In this document: piece after piece, positions 10,287 to 19,765 of the stretch
How the letters are laid out: each line of letters opens with the position of its first letter
Numbering within the stretch: the stretch's first letter is position 1
Source: Mycoplasmopsis bovigenitalium
Lineage (GTDB): Bacteria > Bacillota_I > Bacilli_A > Mycoplasmatales > Metamycoplasmataceae
Assembly (NCBI RefSeq): GCF_002356075.1
Contig: NZ_AP017902.1
Location: forward strand, 558,001 to 622,000
DNA: 64,000 bases
Direction: 5' to 3'
Made by a program: the position numbers and the translations under genes
Notes under the pieces: model-generated
Database searches by the model: none
What the model saw: only the letters and a program-made list of their open reading frames with translations
Told to the model about the DNA's origin: nothing

Positions 10287-10959
10287 TTACTGCTTCCTTA
10301 ATCATTTCAATAATTGTTGAAACAACTTTTTCAAAGTTCATGTCGGTACAATCGATTAATTTTGCATCTTCAACTTTCATTAAGGGGTCGTTTTTTCTGG
10401 TTGTATCTTGGTAGTCTCGCTCGATGACTGCTTTTAGCACGTCATCGAAATTTGTTTCATATCCTAATTCTTTATTTTGAAGAATTCTTCGATTAGCTCT
10501 TTCTTCAGGGGTGGCTGTCAAAAAGATTTTAATTTCAGCATAAGGCATAATTCTGTAAGTGGTATCTCTACCATCCATAATGTAACCCTTGCTTGCTTTT
10601 GTTATTCTTTGTATGTAGTCAACAACATATTTACGAACATCTTTGTATATAGCAATATCAGACGAAATTTTTGAAATGTGATCAGCTCTAATTAGTTGAG
10701 TTATATCTTTTGAGCCCGCAAAAATTCTTTGTCCTTCCGCTAAATGGATATTTAAAATTTTATCGTCTAAACATTTATTAACTTCTTGCTCATTTTTGTG
10801 ATCAATGTTTAACTCGTGGATAACAAAAGCGATAGCTCTATAAACACTACCTGAACTTATAAAAGTGTAACCTAATCTCCTTGCCACTTCCTGCGAAACT
10901 GTTGACTTGCCAGCACCAGATGGCCCGTCGATTGCTATATTAATCTTCCTCATACTCAT
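10276..10959 (-). CDS. cmk: Cytidylate kinase
   Basis: CMP/dCMP kinase (227 aa) that makes CDP/dCDP in pyrimidine salvage. The P-loop [13 protein letters not shown] lies near residues 7-19, and the CMP-binding region includes [24 protein letters not shown] and [10 protein letters not shown]. It starts at the first ATG because AGGAG lies 5 nt upstream. Co-transcribed with der (11-nt overlap). Confidence 0.95.
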   Translation of the reverse strand: MSMRKINIAIDGPSGAGKSTVSQEVARRLGYTFISSGSVYRAIAFVIHELNIDHKNEQEVNKCLDDKILNIHLAEGQRIFAGSKDITQLIRADHISKISSDIAIYKDVRKYVVDYIQRITKASKGYIMDGRDTTYRIMPYAEIKIFLTATPEERANRRILQNKELGYETNFDDVLKAVIERDYQDTTRKNDPLMKVEDAKLIDCTDMNFEKVVSTIIEMIKEAVNEK

Positions 10960-10995
10960 AACGACTCCTAAATATTTATATTAATTAATAATATA

Positions 10996-11475
10996 CTAAA
11001 GTTGAATTTTATTGATAACAATTTCTGCGGATTCATCTATTACCAATGTGTCTTTATTGTTGAATCTTGAATCTAAGCCAATATCATAGTCAGAATCAAC
11101 TTGAATTTGTTCAATATGTGTATTAATTAATTCCTCAATTTCTTTGTCTTGGAATGATACTGATTTAAAAATATTAATTGGCGAAGATTGTTGTTTTGTT
11201 TCAAATATGAACAATTCTGATTGCAACTCAAGTAATTTGGCAGTATCAATTGGTGAAACTTCAGATTGGTATTTTGATTCAAATTTTTCAACGAAAGAAT
11301 CGTCCAATTCTTTAATAATTTGAAAATCCCCAGTTTTTTCTAAATATCAATTAACATTTTTGTTTAATTCAGGATCCAACTTTAAAAGGCTTTTTAACAT
11401 TGACTCTTGTGAATATTCATTTCCTTTTTCAACTTGTAATCATTCATTGTTTTTATTGACATTTTTGGTTTTCAT
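10996..11475 (-). CDS. Hypothetical acidic protein
   Basis: Unrecognised protein (159 aa; two UGA Trp codons in the first 45 residues). It is soluble, acidic and rich in Gln/Glu/Asp/Ser, with no signal peptide or membrane segment and no family motif that I can name. Segments such as TKNVNKNNEWLQVEKGNEYS, LLELQSELFIFETKQQ and EIEELINTHIEQIQVDSDYD suggest short helices in a flexible protein. Lies between dnaJ and cmk, facing the same way. The start ATG follows TAAAAT by 6 nt with no ribosome site, so the mRNA may be leaderless. Confidence 0.6.
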
Positions 11476-11512
11476 ACAATTATTTTAGCAATTTAATAAT
11501 TAGATGTTAATA

Positions 11513-11539
11513 TTAATAAAAAAAATAGCTTGCGCTATT
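11513..11539 (-). terminator. Terminator of dnaJ
   Basis: AATAGC (11524-11529), loop TTGC, GCTATT (11534-11539); on the minus strand a GCAA tetraloop hairpin followed by eight T. The stem overlaps the dnaJ stop. The same AATAGC stem recurs after tig and near 40660. Confidence 0.75.
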
Positions 11540-12611
11540 AGTTAAAAGACTTTATGTAATCTGTGTTTGTTGTATCATTAAATTCTTCAAGAGATTTTGC
11601 CAATCTATTCATTTCACTATTGGATAGGTCAGGAATTACTACCTTTAATAATATTTTTAAGTCACCTGCACGATTGGATTTTCTAACACCCTTGCCGTTT
11701 AAAATTAGAGTTTTTCCGTTTTGATATGATTTTTTAAGTTTAATGGTTTCATTTCCATATGGAGTTGGTACTAGAACATTATTTTCCTTAATTATGTCAA
11801 TGAATGAAACTGGATATTCTAGGTATAGATTTAAACCATCTCTTTCAAAGTGTTTATGTTTTTGAACCTTGATTTCAATGTATAAATCACCATTAGGTCC
11901 GCCATTTTCCCCTCTGCTACCGTAGCCAGTTATTTTAATTCTTTCACCATTATCAGTTCCAGGAGCTATATTAAATTTAACTTGTTTTTGAACCTTATTT
12001 GTTAGATTACCCTTGCAACCAGAACAAGGGTTTTTGTTTATTTTTCCTTGTCCACCACAACTGTTGCAAGTTGTTGTTGAATTAATTATTCCAAAAGGTG
12101 TTCTTTGTTGAATTTGACGGTGTCCTGATCCATTACACATTGAGCAAGTAATAATATCGCTTGCGTTTTGTGATCCTTTTCCGTGGCAAATTGAACATTG
12201 TTCCCATTTGTAAAGAAGTTGTGTTATTTCAATACCTTTAATTGCGTCATTGAAGCTTATTGTTAATGAGGCTAATTGATCATCACCTCTGATTGGACCA
12301 GTATTTCTTTGTGAGCCAAATCCACCGCCAAAAAAACTTGAAAAAATATCACCAAATCCACCAAATCCACCAAAACCTTCAAAACCTTGCGGGCCATCTT
12401 CGCTTCCGTAACGGTCGTAATTTTCGCGTTTTTGCTTATCACTTAAAACTTCATATGCTTCGTTAAGTTCTTGCATTTTAGCATCACTTGTACCATCTTT
12501 AAGTTTGTCTGGGTGATACATCATTGCTAGTTTTCGATATGCTGTTTTTATTTCTTTGTCAGTCGCATTTTTTGAAACACCTAATATTTTGTAATAGTCT
12601 TTTTTACTCAT
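11538..12611 (-). CDS. dnaJ: Chaperone protein DnaJ
   Basis: DnaJ (357 aa), Hsp40 co-chaperone stimulating DnaK. J domain at residues 1-70 with HPD at 33-35 (MYHPDKLKDG); Gly/Phe-rich linker GPQGFEGFGGFGGFGDIF; four CxxCxGxG-type zinc motifs (CSICHGKG, CSMCNGSG, CNSCGGQG, CSGCKGNL); C-terminal substrate-binding domains. Complete, normal length. Monocistronic, and its promoter region carries a CIRCE element, so it should be repressed by HrcA and induced by heat. No dnaK in this window. Confidence 0.97.
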   Translation of the reverse strand: MSKKDYYKILGVSKNATDKEIKTAYRKLAMMYHPDKLKDGTSDAKMQELNEAYEVLSDKQKRENYDRYGSEDGPQGFEGFGGFGGFGDIFSSFFGGGFGSQRNTGPIRGDDQLASLTISFNDAIKGIEITQLLYKWEQCSICHGKGSQNASDIITCSMCNGSGHRQIQQRTPFGIINSTTTCNSCGGQGKINKNPCSGCKGNLTNKVQKQVKFNIAPGTDNGERIKITGYGSRGENGGPNGDLYIEIKVQKHKHFERDGLNLYLEYPVSFIDIIKENNVLVPTPYGNETIKLKKSYQNGKTLILNGKGVRKSNRAGDLKILLKVVIPDLSNSEMNRLAKSLEEFNDTTNTDYIKSFN

Positions 12612-12621
12612 GTTTATTATT

Positions 12622-12648
12622 TTAGCACAAAGAATGTAAGAGTGCTAA
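12622..12648 (-). promoter_or_regulatory. CIRCE (HrcA operator) upstream of dnaJ
   Basis: On the minus strand, TTAGCACTC - 9 nt - TTGTGCTAA, versus the CIRCE consensus TTAGCACTC-N9-GAGTGCTAA: the left half is perfect and the right half has two changes at its inner end. Its distal half merges with TAAAAT, a likely -10, which lies 7 nt before the dnaJ ATG, so HrcA would block RNA polymerase directly. Confidence 0.9.
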
Positions 12649-12655
12649 ATTAAAT

Positions 12656-12681
12656 TAAAAAAAAGAGTTAAACCCTCTTTC
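12656..12681 (-). terminator. Terminator of the YihY gene
   Basis: On the minus strand AAAGAG, a short loop, CTCTTT and a T run. The stem overlaps the last codons of the membrane-protein gene. Modest stability. Confidence 0.5.
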
Positions 12682-13717
12682 TAAATAATTGATTCTTTGC
12701 AATAGTGAATGAAGAATAGTAAGTTTTATAATATGATTCATTCACTATTAAGCCTAAAAATAAGAAATATGCAATAGACGAAACAAACAATGCAATATAC
12801 ATAAAAGTGCCAATTGTGCCGTATTTTTTATAATCAATTTGAGTAGATAAAAATCCAAAAGATGAGATGAATAAAATGTTAGGTATAGCAGCAATAAGCA
12901 CGCCTGGTAATACTGAATTTCAAGTAAGTTTAAACGAAGGAGAAAATTTGAATAATAGTGTAAAACCAATGTATACAACAAAAATTAAATAGATATAAAA
13001 TGTGATATAGAAAAATGTTTTTTCTGATGTTGAATCAAATTCAAGGCTAAAAATTTTATAAAAATAAATGTAAATTACAGACATAATAAAAAGGTAAAGC
13101 GTTATCGAAAGAACAATTAAGAAACCCTTAATTCTATTTATAAAAAAGTTACCTAATGATTCATGTCCATAAATGTAATTTTGTAGATATATAAATCTTC
13201 CTCATCCATTTGAACCAATTCAAGTCGATGTTAGTAGCAGCAGTGTTATTGTTGTATATTGAAATCCAGTGCTAGGACCCACTTGCGGCATTTTTATAAC
13301 TTGTTTTAAGCCAGGAATTATTCTATCTAAAATAACATCAATAAATATAGTTGAATAATCAGAAATAAATGAAAGTAGCAACACTAAAACAGTTAAAATT
13401 GGCACAAATGATACCAAGAAATAAAATGACAAGGAAATAGGAATAAATACTGAATCTGAAGAAATGAATTTTGAATAAGTTCTATCTATGAGTTCGCGAC
13501 TTTTATTTTTGTTTTTTCAACTGTCTTTTGGTGTGGAAACAAGCAATATTATTTTTATAAATCATTTAATTATTGTTTCTACAATAACCCAACCTTTTGA
13601 TTCGTTAGGTATTATATTTTTTGAAATTAATGATTTTTTATTACTTTTTCGGTAGGCTTTTTTAAGTTTTTTAAGTTCTAAACCCGTATAAATTTTTTCC
13701 TTATTTGTATTCTTCAT
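12668..13717 (-). CDS. YihY/BrkB-family multi-TM membrane protein
   Basis: Polytopic membrane protein (349 aa) of the YihY (formerly RNase BN/virulence factor BrkB) family; function unproven in the family. About six hydrophobic segments follow a basic, cytosolic N-terminal 75 residues. The diagnostic core is SLSFYFLVSFVPILTVLVLLLSFI and the WGSNGWGRFIYLQNYIYGHES-type loop, where UGA codons supply Trp. TATAAT lies 10 nt upstream of the ATG and no ribosome site is obvious. Single gene between rpiB and dnaJ. Confidence 0.75.
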
Positions 13718-13741
13718 TATTAATAGAATTATAAAAGTTTA

Positions 13742-13776
13742 TAAAAAAAGCGTTAGTAAATTAATTTTACTAATGC
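13742..13776 (-). terminator. Terminator hairpin downstream of rpiB
   Basis: GCGTTAGTAAA and TTTACTAATGC (within 13750-13776) form an 11-bp stem with one G-T pair; on the minus strand seven T follow. Confidence 0.7.
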
Positions 13777-13794
13777 TCATTTATATTATTATTT

Positions 13795-13832
13795 TTTACT
13801 AAATTAATTGAAAAACCAATTCATTTAGTAAA
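13795..13832 (-). repeat. Second hairpin abutting the rpiB stop
   Basis: TTTACTAAATTAATTG and CAATTCATTTAGTAAA form a 16-bp stem (one mismatch) with a 6-nt loop, directly next to the rpiB stop codon. It shares the TTTACTAA core with the terminator 20 nt further on, so the two could pair alternatively. Confidence 0.5.
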
Positions 13833-14294
13833 TTAACATTCGCAGTTTTCTTCAGATAATTCAATATCTTCTATTCTTTGTTGGTGTCTTCCGCCTTCAA
13901 ATTGAGTTTTTATATATTCATTAACCATTTGTTTAGCTAATTCAAATGAAACTTGTCTGCCTCCTAGCACCAAAACATTAGCATTGTTATGTTGTTTTGC
14001 TAACATTGCGTCTTCTACACTGGCAATTCTTGCGGCTCTTATTCCGTGGTGGCGATTCAATGCATATGAAATACCTAAACCAGTTCCGCACAATCCAATT
14101 CCAAATTCAACTTCATTATTTTTAACATAGTTTGCTAATTTGTGACCTTGTAGAGAATAAGATTCTTTTTGTGTTTCGTCTTTTGGTCCAAAATCAACTG
14201 CTTGATAGCCCAATGATTCTATATATTCAACAAGTTTATTTTTTAATTCAACTGCCGCATGGTCGCTTGCAAATGCAACTATTTTTTTTGTCAT
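13833..14294 (-). CDS. rpiB: Ribose-5-phosphate isomerase B (RpiB/LacAB family)
   Basis: RpiB (153 aa) interconverts ribose-5-phosphate and ribulose-5-phosphate, feeding nucleotide synthesis. The family motifs IVAFASDHAAVELKNKL (Asp11, His12) and the catalytic Cys69 in GIGLCGTGLGISYALNR are intact. Start set at the second ATG (14294) because AAGGAG lies 5 nt before it. LacA/LacB isomerases are related, but the standalone context favours RpiB. A second pentose-pathway gene, rpe, is elsewhere in the window. Confidence 0.92.
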   Translation of the reverse strand: MTKKIVAFASDHAAVELKNKLVEYIESLGYQAVDFGPKDETQKESYSLQGHKLANYVKNNEVEFGIGLCGTGLGISYALNRHHGIRAARIASVEDAMLAKQHNNANVLVLGGRQVSFELAKQMVNEYIKTQFEGGRHQQRIEDIELSEENCEC

Positions 14295-14405
14295 GTTTCT
14301 CCTTTTCATTGAAATATTTATTTAAATTATATTTGTAAAAAACATATAAAAATCATAATTTTTTCCTTTTATTAGCAAAACTTTAAAAATACATTATTTA
14401 TTTGT

Positions 14406-16454
14406 ATGAAAATAACAAAGCAATATGACACAAAAGATTGTGGACTACATGTCTTGCAATATTTAATACAAAAAATTAACAATGAATATATAGAAATAGA
14501 AAACTTGAAATTGATGGCTCAATATGGCGAGCAAGGAATAAGTTTAGCTAATTTGACTCATATTGGTGATAAGTTTGGAGTTAAATTAGATTCATATGAG
14601 GTTGAATTTGAAAAAATAATAACTTTTAAAAATGACGAATTGCCATTTGTTGTGCTTGTGGATAATAAAGGGTCTGCACACTATCTAGTTGTTGAAAAAA
14701 TAACTAATTCATCAATATATGTGCAGGATTCTTCAACTGGTAAAAAAACCAAATTATCCTTTGAAAAATTTAAACAAATTTACGCCGGAATTTGCAGTTT
14801 TGTGTATAAATCAACTCGTAAAATTAACTCAAAGTTAGAAAAAATCGAAAACAAAATTAAGTCCTATTTTGTACCGACAAAAAATGATATTTGACTTATA
14901 TTGATTTCACTAATTTCAATTATTTTATGTTTCTCTACATCATTTTTTGTCAAAATTGTTTTTGACAATATTTTGCCCAACAAAATACACAAAGCATTAG
15001 TAATAACTTTTGTTGCTTTTATATGGCTCAACATAATTAGATTTATTAGTAGCCTAATTAAAAACATAATCGTTGAAAAAATTGCAAATAAAATTGAATT
15101 TAATTTAAAATCGATTGTTTTCGAAAAATTACTTAAACTTCAAAGTGATCAAAAATCAAAACTAACAAACATTGAAATTTTAAAAAGAATAGGGTATATA
15201 AGATTAATTTCTGAATATAAGGCCAATTTTATTTACTCATTTTCTACTGATTTGATAACAATCATTTTAAGCTGCTCAATGTTAATATGAATTAGTTTAA
15301 AGTTATTTTTAATAATATCAACAATTTGTTTAATTGCGAGTGGTCTAAACTTATTATTCAAATTATATTTTGATAAAAGTTATAGTAAACAAATTGAGGC
15401 AAGTCACGATTATGCACAAAAAGAATTTGATAGTATTTATTGCCTTGAATCATTCAACAATTCATTGGATAAAAACTATTTAGAGCTTGTTAGAAATAAT
15501 TCATTTGTGAATTTTAAAAAACAAGATTTTTCTCTAAAAAAGAACAAATATTTTAACGACTTTGTTGTTGATTGCATTTTGGCAAATTTAACTCAAATAA
15601 TTGTATTTGCAGGTACATTATTGTTTTATAAAAATGAAATAAGCATTGGAACAATTGTAATGATTCTGACTATATCAAACTTTTTTGTGAGTCCAACACT
15701 TTCATTAAGTGCAATAATAATGACGAAAAACATCATTGATAAACATGTTAATATGATTAATTTCTTGCTAAACATTGACCATAAAGAATTTGATAATCAA
15801 GGCATAAAGTTAAGCAAAATTGACTCAATTCAATTAAATAATATTGATTTTGGTTATGAAAATAGCAAACCAATTTTTAAAAAATTAAACATGCTCATTG
15901 ACAAAAATGCGCGTTTAGTTGGTGAAAATGGTTCAGGAAAGAGCACTCTTTTAAAATTATTAAACTTGCGGTTTTACAATTTCTCAGGAAAGCTCTTTTT
16001 TAACAATAATGCATGCGAAATAATTGATAAAAATGACTTGTTAAATAACTCAATTCTTTTAAACAATCAGATATATATGCCAAATGATACAATTATTAAT
16101 TTTCTGACCAGTCAAAAAATAGAAAAAACAAAAACTTTATATGAAAATTTAGAGAAATTTAAACTAAATGAAATACTCGAAAATTTAAATTTAGACCTTT
16201 CTACAACCATGATGAATAATGCTTCAAATTTATCATCGGGTCAAAGGCAATTTGTTATTTTGCTTAAACTTTTTACGCAAAAATTTCAACTTATAATGCT
16301 GGATGAGGCATTTGAAAACATTGAAAATAGAGTTTATAAAAAATTAAAAAAAGCAATTAATAATTATCAAGATTCAGCATTATTTATTGAGATAAGTCAT
16401 AATGCAAAAATAATTTCAAATGCAGTGGAGGTTAAAATTGAAAAAACTAACTAG
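14406..16454 (+). CDS. ABC exporter with N-terminal C39 peptidase (bacteriocin-type)
   Basis: Peptidase-containing ABC transporter (682 aa). Residues 1-130 form a C39 cysteine peptidase with Gln6 and Cys12 in KQYDTKDCGLHVLQ, His92 in SAHYLVVEK and Asp108 in VQDSST, an intact set. A six-helix permease domain follows (about 160-450), then the ATPase domain with Walker A VGENGSGKSTLLK, signature LSSGQRQFV, Walker B LIMLDEAFENI and H-loop ISHN. Known relatives cleave a double-Gly leader from a peptide and export it. No precursor peptide was recognised nearby, so the cargo is unknown. UGA codons supply Trp in the TM region. A small membrane protein overlaps its end. Confidence 0.92.
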
Positions 16455-16821
16455 TATAAGCCCTTGAATTTGAGTTGTATGTTGCTTATTAATTATAGGT
16501 ACCATTGGGTTATTGTATTTTGTTTTAAATTATGAAATTGAAAAAACTTTCAATATAAATTTACATGTTGATGAAAATAAAAAAATGATATTGTTAGCAC
16601 CCGAAAAGTATTCATTTTATATTGAAAAAGGTAAAAAAACAACAATAAAACATGACCAAAAGTTTTATGATTTAGTCATCAAAGATTTTGCAAATATCAA
16701 TGGAACTTTAGCAATAAATTTTGGTTCAATACCAAAAAATTTAAAACTTGTAAAAAATACTAATTTGGATGCAATTCTTTATTATGGTCAAACAAAAATA
16801 TTGTCGCTAATCCTACCATAA
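16438..16821 (+). CDS. Small single-TM protein coupled to the C39 exporter
   Basis: Unrecognised 127-aa protein. TTG at 16438 is the best start: GGAGG lies 6 nt upstream, inside the exporter gene, giving a 17-nt overlap. Residues 9-30 (PWIWVVCCLLIIGTIGLLYF, with two UGA Trp) form one membrane anchor; the remaining 95 residues are Lys/Asn-rich, beta-prone and probably extracellular. The layout resembles a much shortened HlyD-type accessory protein of bacteriocin exporters, but no family motif supports that, so the role is inferred only from overlap and topology. Confidence 0.7.
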
Positions 16822-16847
16822 ATTAATATGAATATTTAATTTAATAA

Positions 16848-16853
16848 TATAAT
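16848..16853 (+). promoter_or_regulatory. -10 element of ybeY-cdd-era-pepP (leaderless)
   Basis: TATAAT ends 6 nt before the ybeY ATG, and the spacer AAAACT nearly matches that of proS (AAAACTT). No ribosome site fits between. Confidence 0.55.
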
Positions 16854-16859
16854 AAAACT

Positions 16860-17315
16860 ATGATTGAAATTAATATTAATATTGAAAATGGAAATAGCTT
16901 TAAATATGAAGAAGAATTTAAACAAATTCTTGAAAATTTAGCCGTCTATTTTGATATTAAAAAGCAAATAATTTTAGATGTTTCAATTGTAAATAACAAA
17001 AAAATACAAAAACTAAATAAGGAACATAGAGGAAAAAATTATCCAACCGACATTCTTTCGTTCGATTTTGGTGATTCAAGTCTTTATGACAGTTTGCCTT
17101 TTCTGCCAATTGGTGAACTGGTTATAAGTCATGAAAAAGTTGAGCAGCAAGCTGTTGAATTTAACCATTCACTAAAAAGAGAATATTGTTATTTGTTTGC
17201 TCACGGTCTAGTTCATTTAATGGGGTATGACCATGAGGAAGAAAATGAAAGAATTAAAATGAATAAAATAGTTGATAAAATTTTTGATCCTTTAGGTATC
17301 AAAAGAGAGGAATAA
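16860..17315 (+). CDS. ybeY: Endoribonuclease YbeY
   Basis: YbeY (151 aa), metal-dependent endoribonuclease needed for 16S rRNA 3' maturation and ribosome quality control. The zinc motif HGLVHLMGYDH gives His115, His119 and His125. The upstream NKEHRGKNYPTDILSFDF is also a family signature. First of ybeY-cdd-era-pepP, an order common in Firmicutes and Mollicutes. No Shine-Dalgarno is seen; TATAAT sits just upstream. Confidence 0.96.
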   Translation: MIEININIENGNSFKYEEEFKQILENLAVYFDIKKQIILDVSIVNNKKIQKLNKEHRGKNYPTDILSFDFGDSSLYDSLPFLPIGELVISHEKVEQQAVEFNHSLKREYCYLFAHGLVHLMGYDHEEENERIKMNKIVDKIFDPLGIKREE

Positions 17316-17316
17316 A

Positions 17317-17709
17317 ATGTTTGTAGAAAAACTAAAATCATTATTGCAATATTCATATAGTCCTTGATCAAATTTTAAGGTTGCTGCAATAGCTATTGAC
17401 GAAAATGGCAAAGAGTGACCAGGTGTTAATGTTGAAAATGCGGCTTTTCCATCAGGACTATGTGCGGAAAGATCAGCATTATTTGGCTCTGTGGCACACG
17501 GTGCAAAAGTTGGCACATTTAAAGAAATTTATGTTATATCATCTGGTGAAGCAGTAATCTCACCTTGTGCGGGTTGCAGACAAGTTATGACTGAATTTAT
17601 GGCTGACGATGCACTTGTACACTTATATAATGGCAAAGGCGATGTTCTTAAAACATACAAACTTGTTGAATTGGTACCATTACCAATTAGAAGTGAACAA
17701 ATTAAATAA
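17317..17709 (+). CDS. cdd: Cytidine deaminase
   Basis: Cytidine deaminase (130 aa), zinc hydrolase converting cytidine/deoxycytidine to uridine forms. Zinc ligands Cys49 (with catalytic Glu51 in GLCAERSA), Cys84 and Cys87 (SPCAGCRQ) are all present. GAGGAATAAA precedes the ATG and overlaps the ybeY stop region; the stop overlaps the era start by one base (TAATG). Two UGA Trp codons. The ybeY-cdd-era order links pyrimidine salvage with ribosome assembly genes, probably without functional meaning. Confidence 0.95.
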
Positions 17710-18578
17710 TGCAAGTTGGAATAGTAACAATTATTGGTAGACCCAATGTTGGTAAATCGTCATTGCTAAATCAAATTTTGAAATATGATTTAGCAATTGT
17801 TTCAAATATCCCACAAACAACAAGAGACCAAATTAGTGGAATTTATAATGAACCGGGCTACCAAATTGTTTTTGTTGATACCCCTGGCATTCATAAACCA
17901 TTGAATAAGTTGGGCGAGGCACTAAACAAAAATGCTTATGAAGCTTTACAAGAAGTTGATTGTGTTTTATTTTTAACACCAATTAATGAACCAATTGGCG
18001 GCGGAGATCGAGCAATCATTGAAAAAATAGCTAATTTTGACAATAAAATTGCCATTATTTCTAAAATCGATCTTGCTAAAGATCCAGCAATTTTAGCGGC
18101 AAGAATTGAAGAATTAAAAGAACTTGGTTTTACAAAAATTTTATCTGTTTCTACATCTTCCTCAGATTCAATAAGTATGCTAATTTCTGAATTAAAAAAA
18201 TATACAGAAGTTGGCGAACCTTATTATGATGAAGATTATATAACTGATAAATCAATGCGTTTTATTGCTAAAGAAGTGATTAGGGTTTCTGCAATGAAAT
18301 TGCTAAGAGATGAATTACCTCACTCAATTGCAGTTGAAGTTAATGAATTTATCGAGGAAGATGAAAAAATTACGATAGATTCAATAATTTTTGTTAAAAA
18401 GAACTCGCAAAAGGGTATGGTTATTGGCAAAGACGCTAATATGATTAAGCAAATTGGTATTAATGCCCGCAAACAACTAATGAATTTGTTTGATATCAAG
18501 GTTGACTTAAAAATAAAAGTCAAAGTTGCAAATAAATGAATAAATGATGCTAAATTTTTGAAAAAATTTGGTTACTAA
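17709..18578 (+). CDS. era: GTPase Era
   Basis: Era (289 aa) binds the 3' end of 16S rRNA and couples 30S assembly to growth. G1 GRPNVGKSSLL (10-20), switch QTTRDQISG, G3 DTPGIH and G4 SKIDL precede the C-terminal KH domain with VKKNSQKGMVIGKDANMIKQIG. The final WINDAKFLKKFGY follows a UGA Trp codon. Overlaps cdd by one base. Confidence 0.96.
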
Positions 18579-18587
18579 GGAGAAATT

Positions 18588-19643
18588 ATGAATAGAAAGT
18601 ATTTAGACAAAGTTTTTGCAGAACATAAAGTTGATGCAATTGTTTCTGAGGCTTTTCAAACTAGACTTTGATACTCAGGAGTTAAAACAACCGATGGTTA
18701 TTTAGTAATTGAAAAAGACAAAGCTTATTTATTTGTTGATGGCAGATATATTGAGTATGCAACAAATAATGCTAAAAATGTTGAAGTTAAATTACTTCAA
18801 GGCGGTACACTAAAAGAATTTTTTGCCCAAAAACAATATAAAACAGTCGCATACGAAAAAGATTACTTGAATATTCAAACACTTGAATTTTTAAGATCAA
18901 TTGTTAAAAGCGAGAATGAAGTATTCATTTTGGGTCAAGAATTACGTATTTTAAAATCAGAAGAAGAAATTCAAAAAATTCAAAAAGCGGTTGATATTTC
19001 GCTTAAAACTTTATGACAATTAAAAAGATGAATCACACCAGGGTTTACTGAAAAACAAGTTGCTGCAAAACTTAACTATTTATTAAAACTGAATGGTTCT
19101 GATAAAGAAAGTTTTGACGAAATTGTTGCTACTGGTAGTTCTTCTGCAGAACCTCACCACCACCCAACAGATAAACCATTAAAGGCTGGAGATTTATTAA
19201 AAATTGACTTTGGTTCTTTATACCAAGGTTATTCAGCTGACATAACTAGAACATTTATCTTGTGAGATGAAAGAGGTAACGACACACCTAATGACCCTAA
19301 AATGAAAGAAATTTTAGACATTGTTCACGCTGCTGCCAAAGCAGGTAGAGATGCAGTTCGCCCCGGAATTAAAGCAAGTGAAATTGACAAAATATGCCGC
19401 GATTATATTGAAAAAGCAGGGTATGGACAATATTTCACTCATGGCACAGGCCATGGTTTAGGTATTGATGTACATGAGCTTCCATCAGTTAGTTCAAAAG
19501 CTAGAGATTATGTTCTTGAACCAGGAATGGTTATTACTGTTGAGCCAGGTATTTATATTGAAGGGCTTGGTGGAGCTAGAAACGAAGATGACGTTTTAGT
19601 TACTGAAACAGGACGTTTTGTATTCTCAAACCCAGATGAATAA
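18588..19643 (+). CDS. pepP: Xaa-Pro aminopeptidase (M24 family)
   Basis: M24 metallopeptidase (351 aa) that removes N-terminal residues preceding proline. The creatinase-like N-terminal domain (1-120) is followed by the pita-bread fold. Metal ligands: two Asp in KIDFGSLYQGYSADITRTF, His in HGTGHGLGIDVHELP, Glu in VEPGIYIE and Glu in GARNEDD. ACTAAGGAGAAATT gives a good ribosome site 9 nt after era. A terminator follows immediately. Likely part of host-peptide use, since mycoplasmas depend on imported amino acids and peptides. Confidence 0.93.
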
Positions 19644-19720
19644 AAAATCAATTTTAGCCTTTTTATAAAAGGCTTTTTTTATTTTAAAAGGCTAAAAAAT
19701 GGTTAAAAAATTGATTTTTT
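19642..19720 (+). terminator. Terminator with nested inverted repeat after pepP, before proS
   Basis: AGCCTTTT (19656-19663) pairs with AAAAGGCT (19667-19674) followed by seven T, a rho-independent terminator. A second AAAAGGCT (19686-19693) and outer arms AAAAAATCAATTTT (19642-19655) and AAAATTGATTTTTT (19707-19720) allow a larger, mutually exclusive fold. Confidence 0.7.
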
Positions 19721-19752
19721 GTTGTAGTATGTACCATTTTCTAAAAAATGTA

Positions 19753-19758
19753 TATAAT
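19753..19758 (+). promoter_or_regulatory. -10 element of proS (leaderless)
   Basis: TATAAT ends 7 nt before the proS ATG, with AAAACTT between and no ribosome site; a transcript starting at about the A of ATG is implied. Confidence 0.55.
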
Positions 19759-19765
19759 AAAACTT

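Noticed and set aside
12754-12981. Hydrophobic ORF overlapping the YihY gene on the same strand
   Set aside because: Alternative frame of a membrane-protein gene, which often looks hydrophobic; no start signals.
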